From positions 4,115,001-4,179,000 of the forward strand of contig NZ_JACHMN010000002.1 in the NCBI RefSeq assembly GCF_014204945.1: a stretch of DNA of 64,000 bases, in the 5' to 3' direction. A program made the position numbers and the translations under genes. The notes beneath the pieces were generated by a model. That model was given only the letters and a program-made list of their open reading frames with translations. It had not been told where the DNA came from and did no database searches. Shown here piece after piece: positions 56,878-64,000 of this stretch. Each line of letters opens with the position of its first letter. Position 1 is the stretch's first letter. This DNA comes from Allocatelliglobosispora scoriae (lineage in GTDB: Bacteria > Actinomycetota > Actinomycetes > Mycobacteriales > Micromonosporaceae).

Positions 56878-58181
56878 CGGGATACCTCCGCGTGCCCTGC
56901 AGTGACGTTGACAGTGATCCGGAGCTTGCCGCCGCCGGCGCCGTCCTCACCGAGGTCGGTCACGGTGAAGTCGTTGACCCGGACCCCGCTGGAGTCCCGA
57001 TCGAAGAGCTTGACATCGCCGAGCTTGACGTTGGCGATCGCCTCGACGTCCACATTGTCGGGGAGCTTGATCTCGAACTCGCCCCCCTCGATCTGGACCG
57101 TGAGGTCCCGGTCCTGGCCGGTGAAGTCGAGCTCGCTCAGGTCGAGCGTCGCCTGGCCGAACTGGTGCTCGTAGCGGTCGTTGAGCTGGCTCAGGCTCGT
57201 CGGCTGCCAGGTCACGTCACCACCGGCGCTGCGTGAGCGCTTCCAGTCGCCGGACGGGCCGACGATGGCGAGCGCCACCGTGAGGACGATGCCGAGGGCG
57301 ATCAGGCCCCGGGCCCGACCGATGAAGGCACCGACGACGAGGCCGAGACCCACGGTGATCAGCCCGGCCGCGATGTAGCCGCCCGCCGGGATGGAGGCGA
57401 CATTGCTCAGATCGATCATGCCGAGTACGCCGATGACCAGCAGCCCGATCGAGAAGACGATGCTGCCCAGGCGGGAGTGCTCCTTCGGCGGCAGCGGCAG
57501 CACCACGGCCGGCGGCGGAGCTGCCGGTGCGTAGGGGCCGTGCGGTGCGAAGGGGGGACGGTAACCGGCTGACGCCGACGCGGCGGTCGGATCCTCCGAC
57601 CCGTCGGCGGGGGGTGTCCAGACAGGCTGTTCTTCCATGACCGGTACCTGACCTCCTCGATTGCGGTTGGAGAGCGCGACCACGAGCCCGACGATGAGCG
57701 CGCCGATCACCGCCACGTGCCAATTGTCGGTGACACCACCGAAGGCGATCAATGCGATGACGCCGATGATCACCGTGAGAACCGGTGAGGTGCTGGAGCG
57801 GCCCCGGCCGAAGAGGGACTCGATCGGTGAGGCGGAGTCGCCGTCGGCCGGCGTACCCAGCCAGAGTGCGAGATAGAGCAGGATGCCGAGACCGCTGAAG
57901 AACGCGAGCGCGATGAACAGCACCCGCCACAGGATGGGATCGGTGTTCGTCGCCCTGCCGATGGCGCCCGACACACCGGCGAAGACGCGCGGTTGGCGCG
58001 GGCGGATCAGACCGTACCGGGCGGCGAAGGCACCACTGGGTGGCGGTGCCTGTGCCCCCGGCGGAGGGGTACCACCGGTCGGCGGGCTGGGTTCAGCCGT
58101 CGATCCGGCCTCCGTCGGGGCGTCGGTGCCCTCCGGGGTCGGGGTCGCACCGGGCGGCGGCGCGTCGTGATTATCGGTCAT
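56874..58181 (-). CDS. PspC-domain / LiaF-like membrane protein
   Basis: 435 residues. Pro-rich cytoplasmic start (~1-50); PspC domain (RYGLIRPRQPRVFAGVSGAIGRATNTDPILWRVLFIALAF); two further pairs of membrane helices; and a C-terminal beta-rich domain (~320-435: LDLSELDFTGQDRDLTVQIEGGEFEIKLPDNVDVEA) like the LiaF cell-wall-active-antibiotic-response domain. LiaF restrains a LiaS-type kinase. The kinase and regulator genes are divergent, 129 bases away. Confidence 0.88.
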   Translation of the reverse strand: MTDNHDAPPPGATPTPEGTDAPTEAGSTAEPSPPTGGTPPPGAQAPPPSGAFAARYGLIRPRQPRVFAGVSGAIGRATNTDPILWRVLFIALAFFSGLGILLYLALWLGTPADGDSASPIESLFGRGRSSTSPVLTVIIGVIALIAFGGVTDNWHVAVIGALIVGLVVALSNRNRGGQVPVMEEQPVWTPPADGSEDPTAASASAGYRPPFAPHGPYAPAAPPPAVVLPLPPKEHSRLGSIVFSIGLLVIGVLGMIDLSNVASIPAGGYIAAGLITVGLGLVVGAFIGRARGLIALGIVLTVALAIVGPSGDWKRSRSAGGDVTWQPTSLSQLNDRYEHQFGQATLDLSELDFTGQDRDLTVQIEGGEFEIKLPDNVDVEAIANVKLGDVKLFDRDSSGVRVNDFTVTDLGEDGAGGGKLRITVNVTAGHAEVSR

Positions 58182-58226
58182 GGCTAAATCCTGGGGTACG
58201 ACGTTGCCGAGCCGCCTCCGGCACCG

Positions 58227-58284
58227 ACCCTGAGGCCACCCTGATCCTGCGACCCTGAGCGCATCCCGCAAGGTCAGGGTCGCA
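58227..58284. promoter_or_regulatory. Heptamer array in the envelope-stress divergent promoter
   Basis: ACCCTGA occurs at 58227, 58238 and 58252, and its complement TCAGGGT at 58274. The last two form the palindrome TGCGACCCTGA/TCAGGGTCGCA. The spacing of the first pair is 11 bases, one helical turn. This would suit binding of the neighbouring response regulator to control both divergent units. Confidence 0.55.
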
Positions 58285-58310
58285 TCCGGTGGTCATCGGC
58301 CGATGGGCGT

Positions 58311-59561
58311 GTGACGATCGGAGGAAGCCCGGAATCGTCCGCTCAGACCGAGGAGCTCGTCATCACCGTCCCCCCGCTGCGCCGCAGCCGCTCCGACCGC
58401 ATCGTGGCCGGAGTGGCCGGAGGCATCGCCGCGCACACGCGGGTCTCCCCGGCCATCGTCCGGCTCGCCTTCGTCGCCCTGCTCGCCTGGAACGGCATCG
58501 GCGCGGTGATCTACGCCATCTACTGGGCCGTGGTGAAGGACGACGTCGAGGGCCCACCCGTCGAGCGCGACCGGCGCCGCGTGCTGTCGTATGTCGCGCT
58601 CACGATCTGCGTCGTCCTCGGCGTCTACTTCCTGCTGCACTCCGACACGATGGCGGCCGCGACGGGTCTGCTGATCGCCCTCGTCGCGGTCGGCGCCGGG
58701 GTCATCTGGCACCAGGCCGACCCGGGGCGAGCCCGGTCCACCTGGATCGGCCGAGCCCTGGGCGAGCGCGATCGCCCCGCCTTCGTGGTGCGCTTCATCG
58801 GCGGTGCGATCCTCGTCTCGGTGGGCGTGATCGGGGTCGCCCTGATCAACTGGCCGCTCAAGGGCGGTGGGCCGGACACATCCTCGCTGATCACGGCACT
58901 CGTCTTCACCCTCGTCGCGCTCGCCGGGGTCGGCGTGGTCGTGGCGCCGATGCTGTGGCGCACCTTCGGCGCGCTGCGGTCGGAGCGGGAGGGCCGCATC
59001 CGCGAGCAGGAGCGGGCCGAGCTCGCCGCCATGATCCATGACCAGGTGCTGCACACGCTCGCCCTGATCCAGCGCAACGCCGGTGATGTCGCCACGGTGA
59101 CCCGGCTCGCCCGCGGGCAGGAGCGCTCGCTGCGCAGCTGGCTCTACAAGCCGACCGGTTCGGCGGAGGAGTTCTTCGCGGCCGGCATCGAGCAGGCGGC
59201 GGCCGAGGTCGAGGACACCTACGCCATCGTGGTCGAGACCGTCGTGGTCGGCGATCGAAAGGTCGACGAGCACACGGCGGCACTCGTGGCGGCGACGAGA
59301 GAAGCGCTTGTCAACGCCGCCCGGCACGCTAAGGTCACCACCGTCGCCCTCTACGCGGAAGTGGAGCCCACGGAGATCAGCGTCTTCGTCCGGGACCGCG
59401 GAGTCGGCTTCGACATGTCGACTGTGGAGGAGCACCGGCACGGCGTACGCGGGTCCATTGTGGGCAGAATGGCGCGGCACGGCGGCAAGGCGGAGATCCG
59501 CAGCGAACCGGGCGAGGGCACCGAGGTCCGCCTCACCCTGCCAACGAAGGAGAACTCATGA
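58311..59561 (+). CDS. PspC-domain sensor histidine kinase (LiaS/NarX type)
   Basis: 416 residues from GTG. N-terminal PspC domain (LRRSRSDRIVAGVAGGIAAHTRVSPAIVRLAFVALL), several more membrane helices, then a HisKA_3-type kinase: His in AAMIHDQVLHTLALIQ, ATP-binding ATREALVNAARHA (N box), DRGVGFD (G1) and a final GEGTEVRLTLP. It shares the PspC domain with the divergent LiaF-like protein, which suggests they interact in the membrane. It overlaps the regulator gene (ATGA). Confidence 0.92.
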   Translation: MTIGGSPESSAQTEELVITVPPLRRSRSDRIVAGVAGGIAAHTRVSPAIVRLAFVALLAWNGIGAVIYAIYWAVVKDDVEGPPVERDRRRVLSYVALTICVVLGVYFLLHSDTMAAATGLLIALVAVGAGVIWHQADPGRARSTWIGRALGERDRPAFVVRFIGGAILVSVGVIGVALINWPLKGGGPDTSSLITALVFTLVALAGVGVVVAPMLWRTFGALRSEREGRIREQERAELAAMIHDQVLHTLALIQRNAGDVATVTRLARGQERSLRSWLYKPTGSAEEFFAAGIEQAAAEVEDTYAIVVETVVVGDRKVDEHTAALVAATREALVNAARHAKVTTVALYAEVEPTEISVFVRDRGVGFDMSTVEEHRHGVRGSIVGRMARHGGKAEIRSEPGEGTEVRLTLPTKENS

Positions 59562-60211
59562 GCACGGAAGAGCGGCGCCTGCGGGTCTTCCTCGTCGATG
59601 ACCACGCGATGTTCCGGGCGGGGGTCCGCGCGGAGCTCGGCGTCCACGTCGACGTCGTGGGGGAGGCGGCCACGGTGCAGGAGGCGATCGCGCAGATCGC
59701 CCGGCATACCCCCGATGTCGTGCTGCTCGACGTCCACATGCCCGACGGCGGTGGCCGGGCGGTGCTGGAGGCGATCCGCAAGACCACGCCCAACGTCAAG
59801 TTCCTCGCGCTCAGCGTCTCCGACGCCGCCGAGGACGTGATCGGGCTCATCCGTGCCGGGGCCAGGGGTTACGTCACCAAGACCATCTCGCCGGACGAGC
59901 TCGCCGGCGCGATCCGCCGCGTCGCCGACGGTGACGCGGTCTTCAGCCCGAGGCTCGCCGGGTTCGTGCTCGACGCCTTCGCCGCCCGGCCCGATGCCGC
60001 GCTCGCCGATCCGGAGCTGGACCAGCTCACCAACCGCGAGCGCGAGGTGCTGCGCCTGCTGGCGAGGGGCTACGCCTACAAGGAGATCGCGAAGGAGCTC
60101 TTCATCTCCATCAAGACGGTCGAGACGCACGTCAGCAATGTCCTGCGCAAGCTGCAGATGTCCAACCGCTACGAGCTGTCCCGCTGGGCGGCCGACCGCC
60201 GCCTGGTGTGA
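59558..60211 (+). CDS. NarL/LiaR-family response regulator
   Basis: 217 residues. Receiver domain with acidic pair VDDH, phosphoacceptor Asp in VVLLDVHMPD and Lys in YVTKTI; C-terminal LuxR helix-turn-helix (LTNREREVLRLLARGYAYKEIAKELFISIKTVETHVSNVLRKL). It is coupled to the kinase and probably binds the ACCCTGA array upstream of the locus. Confidence 0.94.
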   Translation: MSTEERRLRVFLVDDHAMFRAGVRAELGVHVDVVGEAATVQEAIAQIARHTPDVVLLDVHMPDGGGRAVLEAIRKTTPNVKFLALSVSDAAEDVIGLIRAGARGYVTKTISPDELAGAIRRVADGDAVFSPRLAGFVLDAFAARPDAALADPELDQLTNREREVLRLLARGYAYKEIAKELFISIKTVETHVSNVLRKLQMSNRYELSRWAADRRLV

Positions 60212-60226
60212 CGAGGCCGGGTCGCC

Positions 60227-60253
60227 GGCCCTACCGGGTCATGAGGTAGGGCC
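60227..60253. terminator. Terminator between regulator and chorismate mutase
   Basis: GGCCCTACC and GGTAGGGCC form a perfect 9-bp stem around a 9-base loop, between convergent genes. Confidence 0.65.
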
Positions 60254-60271
60254 CTTCCACTGACAGCTTGC

Positions 60272-60580
60272 TCAGAGCGCGCCTCGGCCCGCTCGGAGGA
60301 TGAGCAGGGCGAGCTGGGTGCCGTCGGCCCCGAGCTCCTGGCGGAAACGGTCGAGGATCTCGCGCTCGCGCGACAGCACGAGCCTGGTGCCGCCGGACGC
60401 GACCCGGGTCGCCCCGACCCGCTGGGAGATCGCCGCGCGCTCCCGCCACAGGGCGATGATCGTGGCGTCGATCTCATCGATTCGTTCTCGCAGAGCGACG
60501 ATCTCCTCTGCCGCGGCGTGCTCCTTGGTGCCGGTGCCGCTGATGCCGTCGGCCAGTTTCGGTGCGGTGGTGATGCTCAT
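60272..60580 (-). CDS. aroQ: Chorismate mutase, AroQ type
   Basis: 102 residues, all helical. EIVALRERIDEIDATIIALWRERAAISQRVGATR and RLVLSREREILDRFRQELGADGTQLALLILRAGRGAL match the short AroQ-delta enzymes such as mycobacterial Rv0948c, including the C-terminal GRG. It converts chorismate to prephenate for Phe and Tyr. In mycobacteria this form needs complex formation with DAHP synthase for full activity. GGAG precedes the ATG. It is preceded by a leader peptide and terminator that look like attenuation control. Confidence 0.92.
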   Translation of the reverse strand: MSITTAPKLADGISGTGTKEHAAAEEIVALRERIDEIDATIIALWRERAAISQRVGATRVASGGTRLVLSREREILDRFRQELGADGTQLALLILRAGRGAL

Positions 60581-60625
60581 CTCTCGTTCTCCTAGCTGAA
60601 GGTCGGGATTGACGAGCCCGGACGC

Positions 60626-60660
60626 AAAAAAGCCCCGGACTCTTCGGGAGTCCAGGGCTT
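60626..60660 (-). terminator. Attenuator-type intrinsic terminator in the aroQ leader
   Basis: On the minus strand a 13-bp stem (AAGCCCTGGACTC with GAGTCCGGGGCTT, one wobble) and CCGAA loop is followed by six T residues, 45 bases before the aroQ ATG. The loop side CTCCCGAAG (minus strand) is perfectly complementary to CTTCGGGAG in the leader (60702-60710), which offers a competing structure. Confidence 0.75.
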
Positions 60661-60675
60661 GGCAGGTCTGTGTGA

Positions 60676-60750
60676 TCAGACGCGACCAGCGGCTGGGGAA
60701 GCTCCCGAAGCCGCAAAATAAAATCGCACCTGCTTGATCACGCTCCCCAT
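60676..60750 (-). CDS. Predicted Phe-Tyr-Phe attenuation leader peptide of aroQ
   Basis: 24 codons from ATG 60750 to TGA 60676. Codons 10-12 read TTT TAT TTT (Phe-Tyr-Phe, residues RFYF), the end products of the pathway begun by the mutase downstream. The stop lies 15 bases before the terminator hairpin. Ribosome stalling at these codons when Phe or Tyr is scarce would be expected to favour read-through. No strong ribosome site precedes the ATG. Confidence 0.65.
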   Translation of the reverse strand: MGSVIKQVRFYFAASGASPAAGRV

Positions 60751-60768
60751 CTTGCCACAGCCAACGGG

Positions 60769-60811
60769 GTGTGCGCGAGCCCTCCCAGCAAATGGGAGAG
60801 CTCGCGCACAC
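60769..60811 (-). terminator. Terminator downstream of the 5'-nucleotidase gene
   Basis: GTGTGCGCGAGC and its complement form a perfect 12-bp stem, with an inner CTCCC/GGGAG stem. Located 28 bases after the nucleotidase stop and just before the aroQ leader. Confidence 0.75.
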
Positions 60812-60839
60812 GGCGATACGCATACCGGGAGATGAATCC

Positions 60840-62705
60840 TTACGGCAGGCGCGTGATCCGGTTGGCAGCCGTCGGGGAGACCGGAGCCGCCCCGAGGTAG
60901 GCGACGAGCGCGTCCACGTCGAAGCCGGGCGCGAAGACCCGACCGGTGCCGAGCTTCAGGTTGGTGAAGCCGTCACCGCCGTTGGCGAGGAAGTCGTTCG
61001 TCGTCACCTTGTAGGTCGCCGCGGGGTCGATCGGCGTCCCGTTGAGCGCGATGTTCGACACGCGGGAGCCGAGGGGGCCGGAAGCGGTGTAGGTGTAGGT
61101 GAAGCCGCTGCTCACCTGCAGGATGCGCGTGGTGCTCTGGCCCGCGTACCCGGCGAACTGCTGCTCCAGCACCTCCTTGATCTGCGCTCCGGTGAAGGCC
61201 TGCGTGACGACCAGGTTGTTGAAGGGCTGGACCGTGAAGGCCTCGCCGTAGGTCACCGCGCCGGCGGGCTCGCCACCGGGCGAGGCCGAGTAGGCGATGT
61301 CGGCCCGGACGCCGCCGGGGTTCATGAGGGCGATCACGGCACCGTTGGACGCCGCGGTGTAGGCGAGCTGCGCGTCGGCGATGACATCGCCCATCACGCT
61401 CTCGCCGCTCGGCAGGGCCGTGCGGGTGATGTCGGCGGTGATGGCGCCCACCACGCGGTTGGCGAGCGGTGCGACGGCGACGCGGTACTTGTCGGCGATC
61501 ACCTTGGCGGCCGGGTCCACCAGGGCGGGGTTGCGCACGAAAACGCCCGGCGCGGAGGTCTGCCAGGTGCCGTCGGGGTTGCGTACGCCGTTCTCCGCGA
61601 TCACGTTGCTCGCCGAGACGGACGTGAACTTGAAGGTCCGCTTGTCGAGCGTGTAGTCGATGTTCGTGACGAGCTGGCCGTTGGTGCCGGCGCTGGTCAC
61701 GACCGTGCTGGCGCCCGAGGAGTTCGGCAGCGCGCAGGAGTAGAACCGGTGCGTGTGGCCCGAGACGACGATGCCGTAGGCCGGGTCGAGGCCGCCGACG
61801 ATGTCGGTGATGGGTCCGGCGAACGAGGCACAGCTCGACGGGTCGGCCGGCGTGACGTTCTGCGTACCGCCCTCGTGGATCAGCAGCACGAGCGACCTGA
61901 TGCCGATGAAGCGCAGCAGCTTCGCGTAGAAGTTGGCGACCTCGATCTCATCGCGGAACTCGACCGTGGTGATGCCGGCCGGGTTGACGATGGTCGGCGT
62001 CGCCTCCAGGGTCATGCCGACATAGGCGACCGGCACGCCCTGGACGATCCGCAGCGAGATCGGGTCGAGGATCGGCAGCTTGGTGTGCTTGTCGAGAACG
62101 TTTGCAGCGAGGTAGCGGAAGTCCGCTCCGCTGAACCCGTCGCCGTCGGCGCAGCCGTCGGTCGGGTGACAGCCGCCGCGCTGCAGGCGCTTGAGCTCGG
62201 TGATGCCCTCGTCGAACTCGTGGTTGCCCACGGAGCTCAGGTCGAGCCCGGCGTTGTTCATCAGCTCGATCGCCGGCTCGTCGTGGAACGCGGCGCTGAC
62301 CAGCGGCGACGCGCCGACGAGGTCACCGGCGCCGACGGTCAGCGACGACTTGCCCGCTGCCGTCGCCTCCGAGCGCAGCCGCTTCACCAGCGTGGTGAGG
62401 TACTCCGCGCCACCCGCGGGAGTGCCGTTCACCGCCGCGCCGCTGCCGGTCGGCGGGTCGATGGCGCCGTGGAAGTCGTTGAACGCGAGCAGGTTGCCGC
62501 GCGCGGTGAGGGCCTGTGCCGTGGCCGCCCCGTAGGTCACCGAGACGGGGGTCATCGGGGTCCAGCGCTCCGCAGCCGCAGTGGGCTGCGAATTCGCCAG
62601 CGGTAGCGTGGCGATGACCGCGGCAGCGAGGGCGGGAACGCCCAGGGTGCGAACGAGGCGGGTAAGCCTGGTTTGCGGTTGCCTCTGCCGACCAAGATCG
62701 GACAT
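60840..62705 (-). CDS. Secreted bifunctional metallophosphatase/5'-nucleotidase
   Basis: 621 residues. Signal peptide (LGVPALAAAVIATLPLA, cleavage near AAA-ER ~46). Metallophosphoesterase domain: NLLAFNDFHG, VGAGDLVGASPL, SSVGNHEFDEG, SGHTHRFYS, giving the dimetal ligands. C-terminal 5'-nucleotidase domain (~390-610): MNPGGVRADI, VVTQAFTGAQIKEVLEQQF, TYKVTTNDFLANGGDGF. It releases phosphate and nucleosides from nucleotides outside the cell. No sortase motif or C-terminal anchor is seen, so it is likely free. Confidence 0.93.
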   Translation of the reverse strand: MSDLGRQRQPQTRLTRLVRTLGVPALAAAVIATLPLANSQPTAAAERWTPMTPVSVTYGAATAQALTARGNLLAFNDFHGAIDPPTGSGAAVNGTPAGGAEYLTTLVKRLRSEATAAGKSSLTVGAGDLVGASPLVSAAFHDEPAIELMNNAGLDLSSVGNHEFDEGITELKRLQRGGCHPTDGCADGDGFSGADFRYLAANVLDKHTKLPILDPISLRIVQGVPVAYVGMTLEATPTIVNPAGITTVEFRDEIEVANFYAKLLRFIGIRSLVLLIHEGGTQNVTPADPSSCASFAGPITDIVGGLDPAYGIVVSGHTHRFYSCALPNSSGASTVVTSAGTNGQLVTNIDYTLDKRTFKFTSVSASNVIAENGVRNPDGTWQTSAPGVFVRNPALVDPAAKVIADKYRVAVAPLANRVVGAITADITRTALPSGESVMGDVIADAQLAYTAASNGAVIALMNPGGVRADIAYSASPGGEPAGAVTYGEAFTVQPFNNLVVTQAFTGAQIKEVLEQQFAGYAGQSTTRILQVSSGFTYTYTASGPLGSRVSNIALNGTPIDPAATYKVTTNDFLANGGDGFTNLKLGTGRVFAPGFDVDALVAYLGAAPVSPTAANRITRLP

Positions 62706-62835
62706 TGGGGATGCCTCCGATAGGAAGGGAAACGATCGTCACCGATCATCATGGTGCTCCGGAGGTAACAGCGCCAGGAGCGTTCGGTGTTGTCTTGATG
62801 GCGATGTCGGTGCGCCGGAATAGACTCGGCGCACC

Positions 62836-64000
62836 ATGCATGCACTCTTTGACCTCCCCGCAGCCACACCCGCTGAGAGCGCCGCTTCGCCGTCGGCGGC
62901 CGTCGTGCCGTCATCGCCGGAGCCGAGACGCCCGGCCGTCGATCCGGAGAAGCTGCTGGAGGGTCTCAACGACCCGCAGCGTGCAGCCGTCATGCACAGC
63001 GGATCGCCGCTGCTGATCGTGGCGGGCGCCGGCTCCGGCAAGACCCGGGTGCTGACGCAGCGCATCGCCTACCTGCTCGCCGCGCGCCACGTGCACCCGG
63101 GCGAGGTGCTGGCGATCACGTTCACCAACAAGGCGGCCGGCGAGCTCAAGGAGCGGGTCGCGCAGGCGGTCGGCCCCCGGGCCAGGATGATGTGGGTCTC
63201 CACCTTCCACTCGTCCTGCCTGCGGATCCTGCGTGCCGAGCACGAGCACGCCGGGCTGAAGAGCACCTTCTCGATCTATGACGCGGACGACTCGCGGCGG
63301 CTGATGACGATGGTCTCCCGGGAGCTCGACATCGATCCCAAGCGCTACCCGCCGCGCGGGCTCGCGGCGCAGGTCAGCAACTTGAAAAACGAGCTGATCG
63401 ACCCGGAGTCCTTCACCCCGGCGGGCCCGCAGCAGCGCATCCTCGGCGAGGTCTACACGCTCTACCAGGCGAAGCTGGCGCAGGCGCACGCGCTGGACTT
63501 CGACGACATCATCATGCGCACCGTCCACCTGCTCCAGTCGCACCCCGACATCGCGGAGAAATATCGCCGCCGCTTCCAGCACGTCCTCGTCGACGAGTAT
63601 CAGGACACCAACCACGCGCAGTACACGCTGGTCAAGGAGCTGGTCGGCCAGACCGGCGAGCTCTGCGTCGTCGGTGACGCCGATCAGTCGATCTACGCGT
63701 TCCGCGGTGCCACGATCCGCAACATCCTGGAGTTCGAGCGCGACTACCCGCAGGCGCGCACGATCCTGCTGGAGCAGAATTACCGCTCCACCCAGACGAT
63801 CCTCACCGCCGCCAACGCGGTGATCGACCGCAACACCGGCCGCAAGGCCAAGCGGCTCTGGTCCGACCAGGGCGAGGGCGAGCGGATCGTCGGCTATGTC
63901 GCCGACACCGAGCACTCCGAGGCCGACTGGGTCGCCCGCCAGATCGACAAGCTCGCCGACGCCGGTGAGGCGCGCCCGGGTGACGTCGCCGTCTTCTACC
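62836..64000 (+). CDS. pcrA: ATP-dependent DNA helicase UvrD/PcrA, N-terminal part
   Basis: 388 codons to the right edge; the gene continues outside. Superfamily 1A motifs: Q motif LNDPQRAAV, motif I VAGAGSGKTRVLTQRIAYL, Ia ITFTNKAAGELKERV, motif II VLVDEYQDTN, motif III VVGDADQSIYAFRGA and motif IV EQNYRSTQTILTAAN. It unwinds DNA in nucleotide-excision and mismatch-type repair and in replication restart. The first ~38 residues are a Pro/Ala-rich extension typical of actinobacteria. Confidence 0.96.
   Translation, partial: MHALFDLPAATPAESAASPSAAVVPSSPEPRRPAVDPEKLLEGLNDPQRAAVMHSGSPLLIVAGAGSGKTRVLTQRIAYLLAARHVHPGEVLAITFTNKAAGELKERVAQAVGPRARMMWVSTFHSSCLRILRAEHEHAGLKSTFSIYDADDSRRLMTMVSRELDIDPKRYPPRGLAAQVSNLKNELIDPESFTPAGPQQRILGEVYTLYQAKLAQAHALDFDDIIMRTVHLLQSHPDIAEKYRRRFQHVLVDEYQDTNHAQYTLVKELVGQTGELCVVGDADQSIYAFRGATIRNILEFERDYPQARTILLEQNYRSTQTILTAANAVIDRNTGRKAKRLWSDQGEGERIVGYVADTEHSEADWVARQIDKLADAGEARPGDVAVFY

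Overview
The window is chromosomal DNA from a high-GC actinobacterium, and most genes use G/C-ending codons with many GTG starts. Gene content (whiD, bldM, a WXG100/ESX-type gene, DUF397, DUF1023, GroEL with a His-rich tail, and the glmM-glmS-acpS-nnrD-alr-tsaE core order) points to a sporulating or mycelial actinomycete. Micromonosporaceae is my best guess, from gene style and not from any search. I see no prophage, integrase, transposase, CRISPR array, rRNA or tRNA.

Layout. 1-7.4 kb: assimilatory nitrate use on the minus strand (nasA, an FAD/2Fe-2S electron-transfer partner, the start of nirB, and narK further on). It is interrupted by a toxin-antitoxin pair, a MarR regulator and a RutE-like nitroreductase. 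7.6-20.5 kb: a housekeeping run on the plus strand (rplM-rpsI, glmM, glmS, acpS, nnrD, alr, alpha/beta hydrolase, tsaE). Minus-strand accessory genes sit inside it: two MmpS-like proteins, a Uma2 nuclease, and a DUF1023 hydrolase with an ESX-like partner. 20.6-26 kb: DUF397, a secreted GH8 hydrolase and a small ABM-like protein, then tsaB-rimI-tsaD on the minus strand. 26-35.5 kb: an asymmetric heterodimeric ABC exporter, a glycosyltransferase and a xylF-xylG-xylH-ROK sugar operon. 35.6-39.6 kb: ybaK, a methyltransferase and groES-groEL under two CIRCE operators. 39.7-53.8 kb: a septum-formation lipoprotein, a sulfite-oxidase-like enzyme, whiD/bldM, DUF5319, guaB, guaB3, an M1 peptidase, a ChoD-like oxidoreductase, guaA and two double-NUDIX genes. 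53.8-64 kb: pssA and psd (convergent), a LiaF/PspC-type envelope-stress locus with kinase and regulator, an AroQ chorismate mutase with an attenuator, a secreted 5'-nucleotidase and the start of pcrA.

How the genes work together. Nitrate import and reduction, amino-sugar and peptidoglycan precursor supply (glmM, glmS, alr), tRNA t6A synthesis (tsaB, tsaD, tsaE) and guanine nucleotide synthesis (guaB, guaA) form the metabolic core. PssA and Psd together make phosphatidylethanolamine. The PspC/LiaF protein, the PspC-bearing kinase and the NarL-type regulator look like one envelope-stress circuit.

The most distinctive features not explained by standard gene calls are these. (1) An ABC exporter pair in which motif loss leaves exactly one possible ATP site. 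(2) A Phe-Tyr-Phe leader peptide and terminator ahead of the chorismate mutase. (3) Dispersed families of long, U-less intergenic palindromes, one copy of which lies in frame inside the ABC exporter gene. (4) A four-copy heptamer array in the envelope-stress divergent promoter. (5) Two perfect DnaA-box sequences in a palindrome upstream of acpS. (6) A stretch of nasA with foreign-looking codon use.
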